A stretch of DNA of 63,903 nt from Rhodococcus sp. 14-1411-2a. Its GTDB lineage: Bacteria; Actinomycetota; Actinomycetes; Mycobacteriales; Mycobacteriaceae. A program made the translations under genes and the position numbers. Of this stretch, positions 40,812 through 50,019 are shown in pieces (the stretch's first letter is position 1; every line of letters begins with the position of its first letter). The stretch spans positions 1 to 63,903 of the forward strand of contig NZ_NPGA01000021.1 of the NCBI RefSeq assembly GCF_002259485.1, given 5' to 3'. The notes beneath the pieces are model-generated. The model was not told the DNA's origin and ran no database searches. It saw only the letters and a list, made by a program, of their open reading frames with translations.

Positions 40812-42584
40812 TTATTTCACCGGGTCCGGCGGATCGGATCGCTCACGGCCGGCGATGGCTTCGGTGATCACTTCCGAGGGCGCGATCGAATCCGAGTGCG
40901 GGCCACCGACGTGCTGCTCGGCGCGGATGCGTTCGACCATGTGCGGATAGTGAAGCTCGAACGCCGGCCGCTCGGAGCGGATTCGGGGCATCTCGGTGAA
41001 GTTGTGCCGCGGTGGTGGGCAACTGGTCGCCCACTCGAGGGAGTTACCGAACCCCCAGGGGTCGTCGACGGTGACCACTTCGCCGTAGCGGTAGCTCTTG
41101 AAGACGTTCCAGATGAACGGCAGCGTCGAGGCTCCGAGAACGAACGATCCCACGGTCGAGACCTGGTTGAGGGTGGTGAATCCATCGGACGGGAGATAGT
41201 CGGCGTAGCGGCGCGGCATTCCTTGCGCTCCGAGCCAGTGCTGAACGAGGAAGGTGGCGTGGAATCCGAGGAACGTCATCCAGAAGTGCCACTTGCCCAG
41301 TCGTTCGTCGAGCATGCGGCCGGTCATCTTCGGGAACCAGAAGTAGATGCCCGCATAGGTCGCGAACACGACCGTTCCGAACACGACGTAGTGGAAGTGC
41401 GCGACGACGAAATAGGTGTCGGTGACGTTGAAATCGATGGGCGGGCTCGCCAGCAGCACCCCGGACAACCCGCCGAAGACGAACGTGACGAGGAATCCGA
41501 TGGAGAAGAGCATGGGGGATTCGAGGGTGACCTGGCCGCGCCACATGGTGCCGATCCAGTTGAAGATCTTCACCCCGGTCGGCACGGCGATGAGGAAGGT
41601 CATGAACGAGAAGAACGGCAGCAGCACGGCACCGGTGGCATACATGTGGTGCGCCCACACCGCGATGGACAAGGCGGCGATGCCGACGGTGGCGTAGATC
41701 AGCCCCTTGTACCCGAAGATGGGTTTGCGGGAGAAGACCGGGAAGATCTCCGAGACGATTCCGAAGAACGGTAGCGCGATGATGTAGACCTCGGGGTGCC
41801 CGAAGAACCAGAACAGGTGCTGCCAGAGCAACGCCCCGCCGTTGGCGGGATCGAAGATGTGGGTGCCGAGTTTACGGTCGGCGAGCAGGCCCATCAACGC
41901 CGCGGTCAGCAGTGGGAACGCCAGCAGGATCAGAATCGAGGTCACCAGAATGTTCCAGGTGAAGATCGGTAGCCGGAACATCGTCATTCCCGGAGCGCGC
42001 AGGCACACCACGGTGGTGACCATGTTGACCCCGCCCAGGATGGTGCCCAGGCCCGCGACGAGCAAGCCCACGATCCACAGGTCGGATCCGATACCGGGGG
42101 AGTAGACGGCGCTGCTCAACGGGGTATACGCGGTCCAGCCGAAATCTGCGGCACCGCCGGGGCTGATGAACCCTGCGGTGGTGACCAGCGCGCCGAACAG
42201 GTACAGCCAGTAGCTGAAGGCATTGAGCCGGGGGAAGGCGACATCGGGTGCGCCGATCTGCAGCGGCAGGATGTAGTTGCCGAAGCCGAAAACGATCGGG
42301 GTGGCGTAGAGCAGCAGCATGATCGTGCCGTGCATGGTGAACAGCTGGTTGTACTGCTCGTTGGAGAGGAACTGCATTCCCGGAACGGCGAGCTCGGAGC
42401 GCATGATCAACGCCATCAGGCCACCGACGAGAAAGAACCCGAACGAGGTCACCAGATACATCAGCCCGATGACCTTCGGATCGGTGGTGGTGACCATCGT
42501 GTGCAGGAACGACCCCTTGCGGGCCCCGCGGGGAGGATAGGGGCGAACCGCCGGCGCAGCCGGAGGAGATGTCAGCGCCGTCAT
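40812..42584 (-). CDS. ctaD: Haem-copper cytochrome c oxidase subunit I
   Basis: 590 residues from ATG 42582-42584 (GAAGGTGG upstream). Twelve helices with every ligand visible: TMHGTIM (haem a His), WFFGHPEVYI (CuB His with cross-linked Tyr), VWAHHMYATG (two CuB His) and VAHFHYVVFG (haem a3 and haem a His). K-channel and D-channel type residues appear intact by eye. It is the catalytic subunit of aa3 oxidase. No subunit II, III or IV is in the window, so it must pair with host subunits. A BlaI-type operator precedes it. Confidence 0.97.
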   Translation of the reverse strand: MTALTSPPAAPAVRPYPPRGARKGSFLHTMVTTTDPKVIGLMYLVTSFGFFLVGGLMALIMRSELAVPGMQFLSNEQYNQLFTMHGTIMLLLYATPIVFGFGNYILPLQIGAPDVAFPRLNAFSYWLYLFGALVTTAGFISPGGAADFGWTAYTPLSSAVYSPGIGSDLWIVGLLVAGLGTILGGVNMVTTVVCLRAPGMTMFRLPIFTWNILVTSILILLAFPLLTAALMGLLADRKLGTHIFDPANGGALLWQHLFWFFGHPEVYIIALPFFGIVSEIFPVFSRKPIFGYKGLIYATVGIAALSIAVWAHHMYATGAVLLPFFSFMTFLIAVPTGVKIFNWIGTMWRGQVTLESPMLFSIGFLVTFVFGGLSGVLLASPPIDFNVTDTYFVVAHFHYVVFGTVVFATYAGIYFWFPKMTGRMLDERLGKWHFWMTFLGFHATFLVQHWLGAQGMPRRYADYLPSDGFTTLNQVSTVGSFVLGASTLPFIWNVFKSYRYGEVVTVDDPWGFGNSLEWATSCPPPRHNFTEMPRIRSERPAFELHYPHMVERIRAEQHVGGPHSDSIAPSEVITEAIAGRERSDPPDPVK

Positions 42585-42639
42585 GGAACCACCTTCGAAT
42601 CGCACGCGAATTACAGGACGCGTCCGACAGCCTAACTCA

Positions 42640-42660
42640 AATACTATGCTGCATAGTATT
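42640..42660. promoter_or_regulatory. BlaI/CopY-type operator, ctaD
   Basis: AATACTATGC-T-GCATAGTATT, a perfect 10-1-10 palindrome containing ACTATGCTGCATAGT. It lies 56 bp upstream of ctaD and just past the 3' end of the M56 gene. Confidence 0.88.
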
Positions 42661-42670
42661 TAGGGGTGGT

Positions 42671-43627
42671 TCAAGTCAGCAGAACCGCGCACGCTGCGGC
42701 GGAGACCGCACTGAGAAGGAGGATTGCCATGGCGGCCGGCACCACGAGCGGCAGCACGGCGGCGGCAGCGTACGCGCCTGCCCCGGTTCGGCTCGGCGTG
42801 TGCGCGCTCGTGTCGAGGTGGTGCAACCGCTCGGCGGTCGATTCCCCGATCAGGCCCAACGCCCACAGTGGACGCGCTGAATGCGCCTGCGAGACCGTCG
42901 ACAAGGCCGAACGCACAGTGTCGGCGCTGGTGACCGCGGCCGCGGACCGGTCCGCGGCGACCTCGACCAGAACCCGCACCGCTGCAGGTGCTGCGGCGAA
43001 CAGAGGAACGCGAGGAAGTGCTTTGGCCAGGATCTCGCAGATGTTGACGATGCGGTGGTGTCGCCCGCGCAGGTGGGCACGTTCGTGTGCGATCACAGCT
43101 CGCTGCTGATCGGGATCGAGATGGGCGAGCAGGCCTTCGGTGGCCACGACGTAGCCCGGGCGACCGTCGATGCTGTAGGCCAGCGGGAGCGGGTGGTCGA
43201 GCCACATGATCGGTTCGGGTCCGGGGTCCGTGCGCGCGACGACGGCGATGACATCGCGGTGATAGTCGCGGACTTTGGACCGGGCTCGAAGCTGACGGCG
43301 AGTCGAGCGCAGGACGCGCGCCGACGCCGACGCCGCGAGGACGACCGATGCCCCGGCTACAGCTTCACCGATCCACGGCTGCGCCGCGTGTTGCAGCGAT
43401 CCCAGGCAGCGGACGGCAAGTTCGACCATGCCCTCGGCGGGCGCATGGCCGGGCCAGAGCAACACGGTCACCGCGGATCCCACGAGAAACAGCACCCCGG
43501 CGATGCTGCCGATCCATGCGGTCAAGGCGAGAGTGGGGCTCACGGTGCGGGTGAGAGAGGTCAACGGCTGCGGCAGGGCGACGGCCGCGATGATCGCCGC
43601 GAGGAGCAACGCCAGCGCGACGATCAC
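42671..43627 (-). CDS. M56/BlaR1-like membrane metalloprotease
   Basis: 318 residues from GTG 43625-43627, overlapping the blaI stop (GTGA). Membrane helices lie near 1-20 and 33-60, and more at the C-terminus. The zinc motif is AVIAHERAHLRGRHH (HExxH). It lacks the penicillin-binding sensor domain of BlaR1, as do many actinobacterial M56 partners of BlaI. It probably senses a signal at the membrane and leads to removal of BlaI. The signal here is likely copper or redox, by context only. Confidence 0.9.
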   Translation of the reverse strand: MIVALALLLAAIIAAVALPQPLTSLTRTVSPTLALTAWIGSIAGVLFLVGSAVTVLLWPGHAPAEGMVELAVRCLGSLQHAAQPWIGEAVAGASVVLAASASARVLRSTRRQLRARSKVRDYHRDVIAVVARTDPGPEPIMWLDHPLPLAYSIDGRPGYVVATEGLLAHLDPDQQRAVIAHERAHLRGRHHRIVNICEILAKALPRVPLFAAAPAAVRVLVEVAADRSAAAVTSADTVRSALSTVSQAHSARPLWALGLIGESTAERLHHLDTSAHTPSRTGAGAYAAAAVLPLVVPAAMAILLLSAVSAAACAVLLT

Positions 43628-43977
43628 CGGTTCACGTCCGGCAGGTTCCCCCGCAGAGCGTCGAGCTCGTCGTCGGTGACGGTTTTCGCGAAATGCATCA
43701 GGACGGCGGCCGAGTCGGTGCTGGTGTCGAGGATTTCGCGCAGCGCTTGCGAGGTGGCCTCCGCGCGCGACTGCACCGGGGAGTACAGGTACGCGCGTGA
43801 CTGCTTGGTCCGCTCGACCCACCCCTTCTCGTGGAGATGGGTCACGACGGTCAGGATCGTGGTGTAGGCGGGGTTTCTGCCGGCCATGCGCTCGCGCAGG
43901 TCGTGGACCGACTGCGGTCGATCGCATTCCCAGAGCACGTTCATCACCTCCGCTTCGAGATCACCGAGCCTTTTCAT
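43624..43977 (-). CDS. blaI: BlaI/CopY-family repressor
   Basis: 117 residues from ATG 43975-43977. The winged helix shows MKRLGDLEAEVMNVLWECDR, VHDLRERMAGRNPAYTTILT and TVVTHLHEKGWVERTKQSRA, the classic BlaI/MecI/CopY pattern. The C-terminal helices dimerise. Family members bind TACTA/TAGTA-type dyads, and six such sites flank genes of this island. Translation is coupled to the M56 protease. An operator upstream of the M23 gene (45176-45190) would make it autoregulated. Confidence 0.95.
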   Translation of the reverse strand: MKRLGDLEAEVMNVLWECDRPQSVHDLRERMAGRNPAYTTILTVVTHLHEKGWVERTKQSRAYLYSPVQSRAEATSQALREILDTSTDSAAVLMHFAKTVTDDELDALRGNLPDVNR

Positions 43978-44002
43978 CGCCAGTTCTTCTTTCCTTGTCG
44001 TG

Positions 44003-45103
44003 TCAGGTGATATCGACTCCGCGTGCCGACAGCCACGCCGCCGGGTCGGACTTGGCACCGTCGGGTTGCCACACTTCGTAATGCAGGTGGGGTCCGGTGG
44101 ATTGGCCTCGGTTGCCTACCGTAGCAATGAGCTCGCCGGCTTTCACGCGTTGACCGGCGGTGACGAGCGCCTGGTCTATGTGGCCGTACACCCCGATCGT
44201 GCCGTCGTCCTGACGAATACGCACCCACAGGCCGAACCCTTGCGCCGGCCCTGCTTCGATGACCTCGCCGTCGGTCACCGATACGATCGGCGTCCCGATC
44301 GTGTTGGCGATGTCGAGTCCGTAATGCGTTGTCCCCCAACGTGGCCCAGAACTGGAGGTCAATGTTCCCGACACCGGCACCACCGAGAGCGGGCGGCGCG
44401 CCTCGGCATCGCGTGCTGCGCGCTCCGCCGCCCGAACTCCCCCCTCGGCGAGTTGTTCGGTCATGCGCTGCGCCAACCGGCCGACGTCGAGATCGGGCAA
44501 CTGCAACACCTGCGGGGGTGAGGCAACGACCGGGCTCGGCGGCAGGGCGCCGGCGGGAGGTCGATCGATACTCGCGGCGCTGAGCGCCACACTGTCCTGC
44601 GACCCGGTGTTCGGAGCCGTCGCTGCCGCGGAAAGAAAGGCACCGACCGCGACCGACGCAGCGATGGCGCGGCCACCCGGCTTCGGCACCCGGCGGCGAT
44701 GAAGTCCGCGGCGAGTAGTTCGCGACACGGCCTGGACATCGGCGCGGCCCCCGTCGTCGTGCGTCGCCTCGTCCGGACCGGCCACGTGCGCCGCCCACAT
44801 CGACGCGGTAGTGTCCGCGGCCGCGGTGTCCCAGGCGTCGCTGACCGCGTGAACGGTTTCATCCGGTGCGGGCGTCTGCGCCGAGGGCGTGTGCTCGTCC
44901 TCCGGCAGAGTGTCGGAGTACCCGGCATCGGCGGGCGACTCGGTCACGAAACGTGAGGGTGCGAACTCGGCCCGTCGATGACGGGGGCGATCGGTGAGCG
45001 CCGTCGGCCTGGTGCCGACGGGCATCGAGATCACGCCGCCGCGCGCCGGCGCTGCGCAGTCGTCGTCGATCGGATCGGGTGTGCGGTGTCGGGCCAAGAT
45101 CAC
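44003..45103 (-). CDS. Membrane-anchored M23 peptidase
   Basis: 366 residues. A long acidic N-terminus precedes a helix near 148-165 (AIAASVAVGAFLSAAATAP). The LytM domain is C-terminal with HYGLD, VYGHI and GPHLHYEVW, all zinc ligands and catalytic His present. It cuts peptidoglycan cross-links. It is the first gene of the operon with blaI and the M56 protease (25 bp gap), so wall remodelling is tied to the regulator. The start is GTG 45101-45103. Confidence 0.9.
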   Translation of the reverse strand: MILARHRTPDPIDDDCAAPARGGVISMPVGTRPTALTDRPRHRRAEFAPSRFVTESPADAGYSDTLPEDEHTPSAQTPAPDETVHAVSDAWDTAAADTTASMWAAHVAGPDEATHDDGGRADVQAVSRTTRRGLHRRRVPKPGGRAIAASVAVGAFLSAAATAPNTGSQDSVALSAASIDRPPAGALPPSPVVASPPQVLQLPDLDVGRLAQRMTEQLAEGGVRAAERAARDAEARRPLSVVPVSGTLTSSSGPRWGTTHYGLDIANTIGTPIVSVTDGEVIEAGPAQGFGLWVRIRQDDGTIGVYGHIDQALVTAGQRVKAGELIATVGNRGQSTGPHLHYEVWQPDGAKSDPAAWLSARGVDIT

Positions 45104-45175
45104 AATCCTTGGTGGCTACGAGGCCGAGGCCTCGCTCGAGATAACGAAATGGTGACGGTCAGGCCACAGGTTACT

Positions 45176-45190
45176 ACTATCGAGCATAGT
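45176..45190. promoter_or_regulatory. BlaI/CopY-type operator, M23-blaI-M56
   Basis: ACTATCGAGCATAGT, 73 bp upstream of the M23 gene. This suggests autoregulation of blaI. Confidence 0.82.
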
Positions 45191-45310
45191 TTTTCCATCC
45201 CCTTCGACCCGGATTCGCTCATACCGCTGGTCACGGTCCTCGGAGGACATCCCGCGGGCTGCGGCGACCGGGCTGCGGCGACCCTGACCGAGAACGGGAT
45301 TTTTCGGGTA

Positions 45311-47350
45311 TCAGGGGTGATCGCGCCGAGAGGACAGGCCACCGAGCATGGTGTTGTACGCCTCGAGTTCGGTATCACCTTGATCGTCGATTCGGCGGTC
45401 TCGTTGTCGTGCCGCGTTCTCGTCGGCCGCCGACCACCGGACCGCGGCGAGAACCGCGGCAGCGAGCAACGGTAACTCGCCGATGCCCCACGCAAGAGTG
45501 CCGCCGCGCCGCTGGTCGGCCAGCAGGTCTGCGTTCCAATCCAGACGCAGTCCGCTGTAGAAGCTCGCTCCGAGCGCGGTCTCGAGATCGATCGTCACGA
45601 CGAGGAAGAATGCGAACCCGGCCAACGCGGTGATACTCGCGAGCAACTTCGTCAGTCCCGGGATCGGTCTCGGTACCGGGTCTTCGCCGACCGTGCCCCA
45701 GAACATCACCATCCCGACGGTCAGGAACCAGCCCTTCATCACCATGTGTGCCACATGCGAGTCGGCGACGGTGTCGAACACTCCGCCGGGGTAGAGCAGG
45801 TAGAAGCTGCTCAGGAACACCGTGGTGCTGACCCACGGGTGGATCGCGATCCGGGCTGCTCGGCTGTGCCATGCAGCCCGGAGCCATTCGCGCGAGCCCG
45901 GTGCCTCGGCTGCCGGCGCGGTCGGCAGGACCGAGGCGACCAAGGTGGCCGGTCGGCCGAGGACCAACAGCAACGGCACGGCGATGGCGACCGCGGTCAG
46001 TCCCGCCATGTGCACGCTGAACATCGCCGGGCTGTAGAGCCCGACCCCGGACGAGGTCGCCACGAGCAGCACCGCAGTGCCCATCAACCAGCTCGCGGTC
46101 CACCGCCGCCGCCATGGCAGGCCTACCCGCCGACGACGCCGCACGGCCACCAGATACACAACAGCCGCGATCACGGCCGCGGACCCGAACACCAGGTCGA
46201 AACGCCACTCGAACGCCAACCGCGCAGCGGTGGGCGGGCCGTCCAACACGTAGCCCAAGGCTTCTTCGTGCGCCTGAGGTAGCGAGGCGTCCTGCGGCGG
46301 GGGCGGGGGAGTGCGACCGAGTGCGACCGCCAGGCCCACTGTGGTGACGAGAACGAGGGTCTCGATCATCGACAACGTGATCAGGGATCTGCGGTTCTCG
46401 GGATCGTGAGCCAGAGCGCCGACCGTTCGTCGTCGCTGTATCCACCCGAGGGTCCCCACGATCGCCAGGGCTGCGATCTTCGCCAGTATCAGAGCGCCGT
46501 ACGTCGAATCCCACAGCGACGTCACGGGTACTCGCACGGCAGCGTTGACCACTCCGGAGACCGCCATGATCACGAACGCAACCAGAGCGAGCGTCGAGTA
46601 GCGGCGGGTCGCGACGGCAAGGTGTCCACCCCCGCGCAGCGCGTGAGCGAGAAGTGCGAGGAGTCCGCCTACCCACAGTGCGGCGGCGAGGATGTGCAGG
46701 ATCAACGAGTTCGTCGCGATGTCGTGATTGCCGCCGGTCGAGGAGTGGCCGGTGACCGCGCGCGGGATCAACGCGAGCATCGACAGGGCGAACAAGGCGG
46801 GGGTCCATCGATGCCGCAACACCGCCGCGCATGCTGCGGCGGTGATCGCCGCGATCGCGGCGGTGATGGCCCATGCAGTGGAGGCCTCGACATCGCCGAT
46901 CGCACCGAGGAACTGCACCGGTTGCGCCGCAACGGATCCGACAGGTTGACCCGACGCGTCCGAGAGCGTCAGCGGCACCAACGCCGCTGCGCACACCGCC
47001 CACACTGCGGAGGCCTTCGCCGCGGTGCGGACGGCGATGTACCCGTCGATGTCGAGCACACCCGACATTTGGGGAGGAACGAGGAACGCTGCGAGAAGCA
47101 ACGACCCCACCGCCACGACCGCGGCTACCTCTCCGAGCGCGGTCAGCGCCGGAATACCGTAGGTCGTGATCGGTCCCGGATCGGGAAGCCCGAGCAGAAT
47201 CAGCGCCTGCGACGTCGACAACGCCGCGAGCGCAGCGGCCACCACTGCCGCGATCGCGGCCCACAGCAGCATCACCTGCGAACCGGAGCGTCGATTCACC
47301 GGACCGCGGGTCGAGAGTGCGGCTTCGGTGGCCATGTCGTCGGTGGCCAT
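45311..47350 (-). CDS. copD: CopD-CtaG fusion membrane protein
   Basis: 679 residues from ATG 47348-47350. The N-terminal 350 residues are CopD-like with His-bearing helices (LILHILAAALWVGGLLALLA, a copper-uptake signature, and VTGHSSTGGNHDIATNS). The C-terminal 270 residues are a second Caa3_CtaG domain (MFSVHMAGLTAVAIAVPLLL, HPWVSTTVFLSSFYLLY, HVAHMVMKGWFL). The fusion could channel copper straight from import to oxidase assembly. A BlaI-type operator lies 100 bp upstream. Confidence 0.93.
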   Translation of the reverse strand: MATDDMATEAALSTRGPVNRRSGSQVMLLWAAIAAVVAAALAALSTSQALILLGLPDPGPITTYGIPALTALGEVAAVVAVGSLLLAAFLVPPQMSGVLDIDGYIAVRTAAKASAVWAVCAAALVPLTLSDASGQPVGSVAAQPVQFLGAIGDVEASTAWAITAAIAAITAAACAAVLRHRWTPALFALSMLALIPRAVTGHSSTGGNHDIATNSLILHILAAALWVGGLLALLAHALRGGGHLAVATRRYSTLALVAFVIMAVSGVVNAAVRVPVTSLWDSTYGALILAKIAALAIVGTLGWIQRRRTVGALAHDPENRRSLITLSMIETLVLVTTVGLAVALGRTPPPPPQDASLPQAHEEALGYVLDGPPTAARLAFEWRFDLVFGSAAVIAAVVYLVAVRRRRRVGLPWRRRWTASWLMGTAVLLVATSSGVGLYSPAMFSVHMAGLTAVAIAVPLLLVLGRPATLVASVLPTAPAAEAPGSREWLRAAWHSRAARIAIHPWVSTTVFLSSFYLLYPGGVFDTVADSHVAHMVMKGWFLTVGMVMFWGTVGEDPVPRPIPGLTKLLASITALAGFAFFLVVTIDLETALGASFYSGLRLDWNADLLADQRRGGTLAWGIGELPLLAAAVLAAVRWSAADENAARQRDRRIDDQGDTELEAYNTMLGGLSSRRDHP

Positions 47351-47449
47351 GACGCGGCACCCCTTACGTGGATGATGTGTGGCGGGAAAACTGTCGGCCG
47401 GCAATATCGGCACGGCTGCGCGACCGAGTCGCGCAACCGAGATCGAACT

Positions 47450-47464
47450 ACTACGAATCATAGT
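47450..47464. promoter_or_regulatory. BlaI/CopY-type operator, copD-ctaG
   Basis: ACTACGAATCATAGT, 100 bp upstream of the CopD-CtaG gene and between it and the divergent CDF gene. Confidence 0.82.
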
Positions 47465-47524
47465 TCTGCGCCGACGCAGTGCGGCCGCGCGGGCAGCAGC
47501 TTCCAGCGAACACGACACTTGCAT

Positions 47525-47536
47525 ATATGCGCATAT
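47525..47536. promoter_or_regulatory. ATATGCGCATAT palindrome upstream of CDF exporter
   Basis: A perfect 12-bp palindrome extended by CATAT and ATATG elements on either side. ArsR-family sensors such as KmtR/NmtR bind dyads of this kind ahead of metal-efflux genes. No regulator gene is adjacent apart from the ArsR at 57 kb. Confidence 0.6.
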
Positions 47537-47588
47537 CGCAATATGTTGTGTTCCTGCTATCGAACCACGCCGAGAAGGGGTACCCACG

Positions 47589-48512
47589 ATGGGACACGGA
47601 CATGGCCACGGGATAGAGCCGGGATCGCCGGCGAGCGCATCCGGTAAGCACCTCGGGCGACTGTGGATCGCTGTCGGTCTCGGGGCGGTTACGTTGGTGA
47701 CGCAGGTGGTAGTGGGTCTGTCCACCTCGTCGCTGGCGTTGTTGTCCGATTCCGCACACGTGTTCACCGACGTGTTCGGGGTCTTGATGGCGATCGTGGC
47801 GATCACACTCGCACAGCGGCAGTCTCGCAAGACCGGCCGCACGTTCGGACTGTATCGAGCCGAAGTGTTCGCGGCTCTGTTCAATGCAGTGCTGCTCTTC
47901 GGTGTCGCTGGGTGGATTCTCTACGAAGCCGCGCAACGCATCACGAACCCACCGGAGGTGCCCGGGATTCCGGTCATGTTGGTGGCACTGCTCGGTCTGG
48001 CCATGAACCTGATCGCGTTCCTCCTTCTGCGTAGTGGTGCGAAAGAGAGCCTCAATGTTCGGGGTGCGTATCTGGAGGTGATGGCGGACATGCTCGGCTC
48101 GATCGGAGTGCTCGTCAGCGGACTGGTCACCGTCGTGTTCGGGTGGCGGTACGCCGACCCGGTCATCGCGGTCGCCATCGGGTTGTTCGTTTTGCCGCGT
48201 GCATTCACTCTGGGGCGTCATGCCGTACGAATTCTGCTGCAACACGCTCCGTCGGGCATCGATGTCGCCGCCGTGGAAAAGGCCCTGACCGGTGTCGACG
48301 ATGTCGAAGAGGTACACGATCTGCACATCTGGACACTGACGTCGGGGATGGAGGTCGCTTCGGCGCATCTGACGGTCGCCCCGGAGGCCGAGACACCCCG
48401 GGTGCTCGCTGCAGCGCAGCAGGTTCTCCGCGACGAGTTCGGTCTCGAGCACGCCACTGTGCAGGTCGAACCCCAGGAAGGCGAAGGCCGTTGCCGAGAG
48501 GTCAATTGGTAG
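47589..48512 (+). CDS. Cation diffusion facilitator (CzcD/ZitB-like) metal exporter
   Basis: 307 residues from ATG 47589 (AGAAGGGG upstream). The start is His-rich (MGHGHGHGIEPG). Six helices follow with the paired metal sites: SDSAHVFTDV in helix 2 and EVMADMLGSIGV in helix 5, the HD-DD type typical of Zn/Co exporters. The cytosolic C-terminal domain has VHDLHIWTLTSGMEVASAHL. It should use protons to expel Zn(II), Co(II) or similar metals. It is convergent with the Rieske gene. Confidence 0.94.
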   Translation: MGHGHGHGIEPGSPASASGKHLGRLWIAVGLGAVTLVTQVVVGLSTSSLALLSDSAHVFTDVFGVLMAIVAITLAQRQSRKTGRTFGLYRAEVFAALFNAVLLFGVAGWILYEAAQRITNPPEVPGIPVMLVALLGLAMNLIAFLLLRSGAKESLNVRGAYLEVMADMLGSIGVLVSGLVTVVFGWRYADPVIAVAIGLFVLPRAFTLGRHAVRILLQHAPSGIDVAAVEKALTGVDDVEEVHDLHIWTLTSGMEVASAHLTVAPEAETPRVLAAAQQVLRDEFGLEHATVQVEPQEGEGRCREVNW

Positions 48513-48709
48513 GCAGGTCTCTGGTAGGCAGGTCTCGACCCGGTGCGAGATCGGCACGCCGTGCTGTCGTCGACACGGCAGCGATGTACCGGAACCGGCA
48601 CCAGTCGGGTGGGGGCACAGAGTGGGTCCTCGATTGCCGCACATCGGCCCGGTCGACACCGTTCACCCCGAACCCGTCCACCTCGCATGTTCGGCCGCCC
48701 GGTGATGGA

Positions 48710-49123
48710 TCAGTCGACTGTGAGGGTATCTACGGTTCTGGTCACGGCGCGGTTCGGCAGTGGCTCGGTAGCGGGGCTGCGCATGACCGCCCCGTCGGTG
48801 ATCGAGAAGGCACTGTTGTGGCAGGGGCACTCGATCGTGCCGTTGCGGACTCGGTTCACTGTGCACCCTTGGTGAGAACAGATAGCCGAGAAGGCACGGA
48901 AGGTACCGGGTTCCGGTTGGGTGACGACGACCTGCCGGTCGGCGAGCACGATTCCACCGCCGACAGGAACATCGTTCACCGACAAGGTGATGGGACCGTC
49001 GGAAGCGGTGTCCTCACCGGACGGGGCTTCGCCGACGCTGCATCCGGCGGCAGCCAGGCACGCTGTAGCGCAGCTCGTAGCGAGAAAAATACGGCGCGGT
49101 AGCGCCGGGATGTTGTCGCTCAT
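48710..49123 (-). CDS. Rieske [2Fe-2S] lipoprotein with Tat-type signal
   Basis: 137 residues from ATG 49121-49123. The signal has twin arginine (PALPRRIFLATS) and a lipobox (LAAAGC), so it is probably exported folded and lipidated. The Rieske ligands are CSHQGC and CPCHNSAF (C-x-H ... C-x-x-H). It is smaller than a QcrA subunit and lacks its helices, so it is a soluble-type electron carrier. It is one of the likely substrates of the lspA and lnt products encoded next to it. Confidence 0.92.
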   Translation of the reverse strand: MSDNIPALPRRIFLATSCATACLAAAGCSVGEAPSGEDTASDGPITLSVNDVPVGGGIVLADRQVVVTQPEPGTFRAFSAICSHQGCTVNRVRNGTIECPCHNSAFSITDGAVMRSPATEPLPNRAVTRTVDTLTVD

Positions 49124-49328
49124 GCAGCAGGTTCCCCTCGGTGCGCCTCGGTGCGCCTCGGTGAGCGAGAGGCGACGATCGCTTGTCGGTGGTTGTGGTC
49201 GACTATGTTTCGAGCCGTTTCGGTGTCGATCACTCTCACTGTTCGAGCGAATCAGCATGATTGTCCTGTCGCGAATGTGTCTGCACTGCAGGGCATTCGA
49301 TTCGAGCACCGAGGTATCTCATGCAAGT

Positions 49329-49844
49329 TCACGATTCGGCGCTGTCGGGCACTGCGGGCCGAGGGGTAATCTTTGTGGCCTCTCGCGTGAACAGTGCCGC
49401 CCCGATCATCAGCACCACCCCGCAGGTGATGTAGATGTCGGCGAGGTTGAATGTCGGCCACCAACCGGTGTGAAAGTAATCGGTGACCGCGCCGTCGAGG
49501 AGCCGGTCGAGGACATTCGAGAGTGCACCGGCGAGGACCAACGACAGCGCTGCCGTGGTGACCGGACCCGCGTGAGGCGCGGTACGCCACCCGTAGATCG
49601 CCAACCCGGTGGTGATCGACGCCGTCACGGCGACGACGACCCACACGGGCAGAGAATCACCCAGGCTGAACGCCATTCCGCGATTGAAGGCCAGTCGCAG
49701 CTCGAGTATCCGCAGCGGAATCGTCGAGCCGGGCAACGCCGCCTGCGCCCAGTAGTCGACCAGTAGAGCGGCAGCGACCAGAGCCAGGACAAGGGCGGTT
49801 GCGGCGGCGCGGAGCCGAGCGGTGGCGATGGGGGAGCGGGTCAC
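49329..49844 (-). CDS. lspA: Lipoprotein signal peptidase LspA
   Basis: 171 residues from GTG 49842-49844. Four helices. The aspartyl dyad is D122 in TDYFHTG and D136 in FNLADIYIT, with NVLDR just before, as in type II signal peptidases. It removes signal peptides from prolipoproteins. Chromosomes already carry lspA, so this is an extra copy. It is divergent from lnt with a BlaI-type operator between them. Confidence 0.94.
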   Translation of the reverse strand: MTRSPIATARLRAAATALVLALVAAALLVDYWAQAALPGSTIPLRILELRLAFNRGMAFSLGDSLPVWVVVAVTASITTGLAIYGWRTAPHAGPVTTAALSLVLAGALSNVLDRLLDGAVTDYFHTGWWPTFNLADIYITCGVVLMIGAALFTREATKITPRPAVPDSAES

Positions 49845-49932
49845 TGGTCCTCGTTCTCGGGTGTACACCGTGCGTACGTCCGGGTGCACCGCAGACGGTG
49901 CAGGTGACCCCGGATTTGCCAACACTTGAAAT

Positions 49933-49947
49933 ACTATGCACCATAGT
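49933..49947. promoter_or_regulatory. BlaI/CopY-type operator, divergent lspA/lnt
   Basis: ACTATGCACCATAGT, 89 bp from the lspA start and 73 bp from the lnt start. One site could control both directions. Confidence 0.85.
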
Positions 49948-50019
49948 AGTTGATGAATACTGTCGATTTCTCCGCCACCCGATGCGTCGTGTCGCCGTGA
50001 GGGCGGCGGCACCCTCGTC

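Noticed and set aside
49140..49165. GGTGCGCCTC short tandem repeat ahead of the Rieske gene
   Set aside because: Only two and a half copies in GC-rich DNA; no symmetry and no sign of function.
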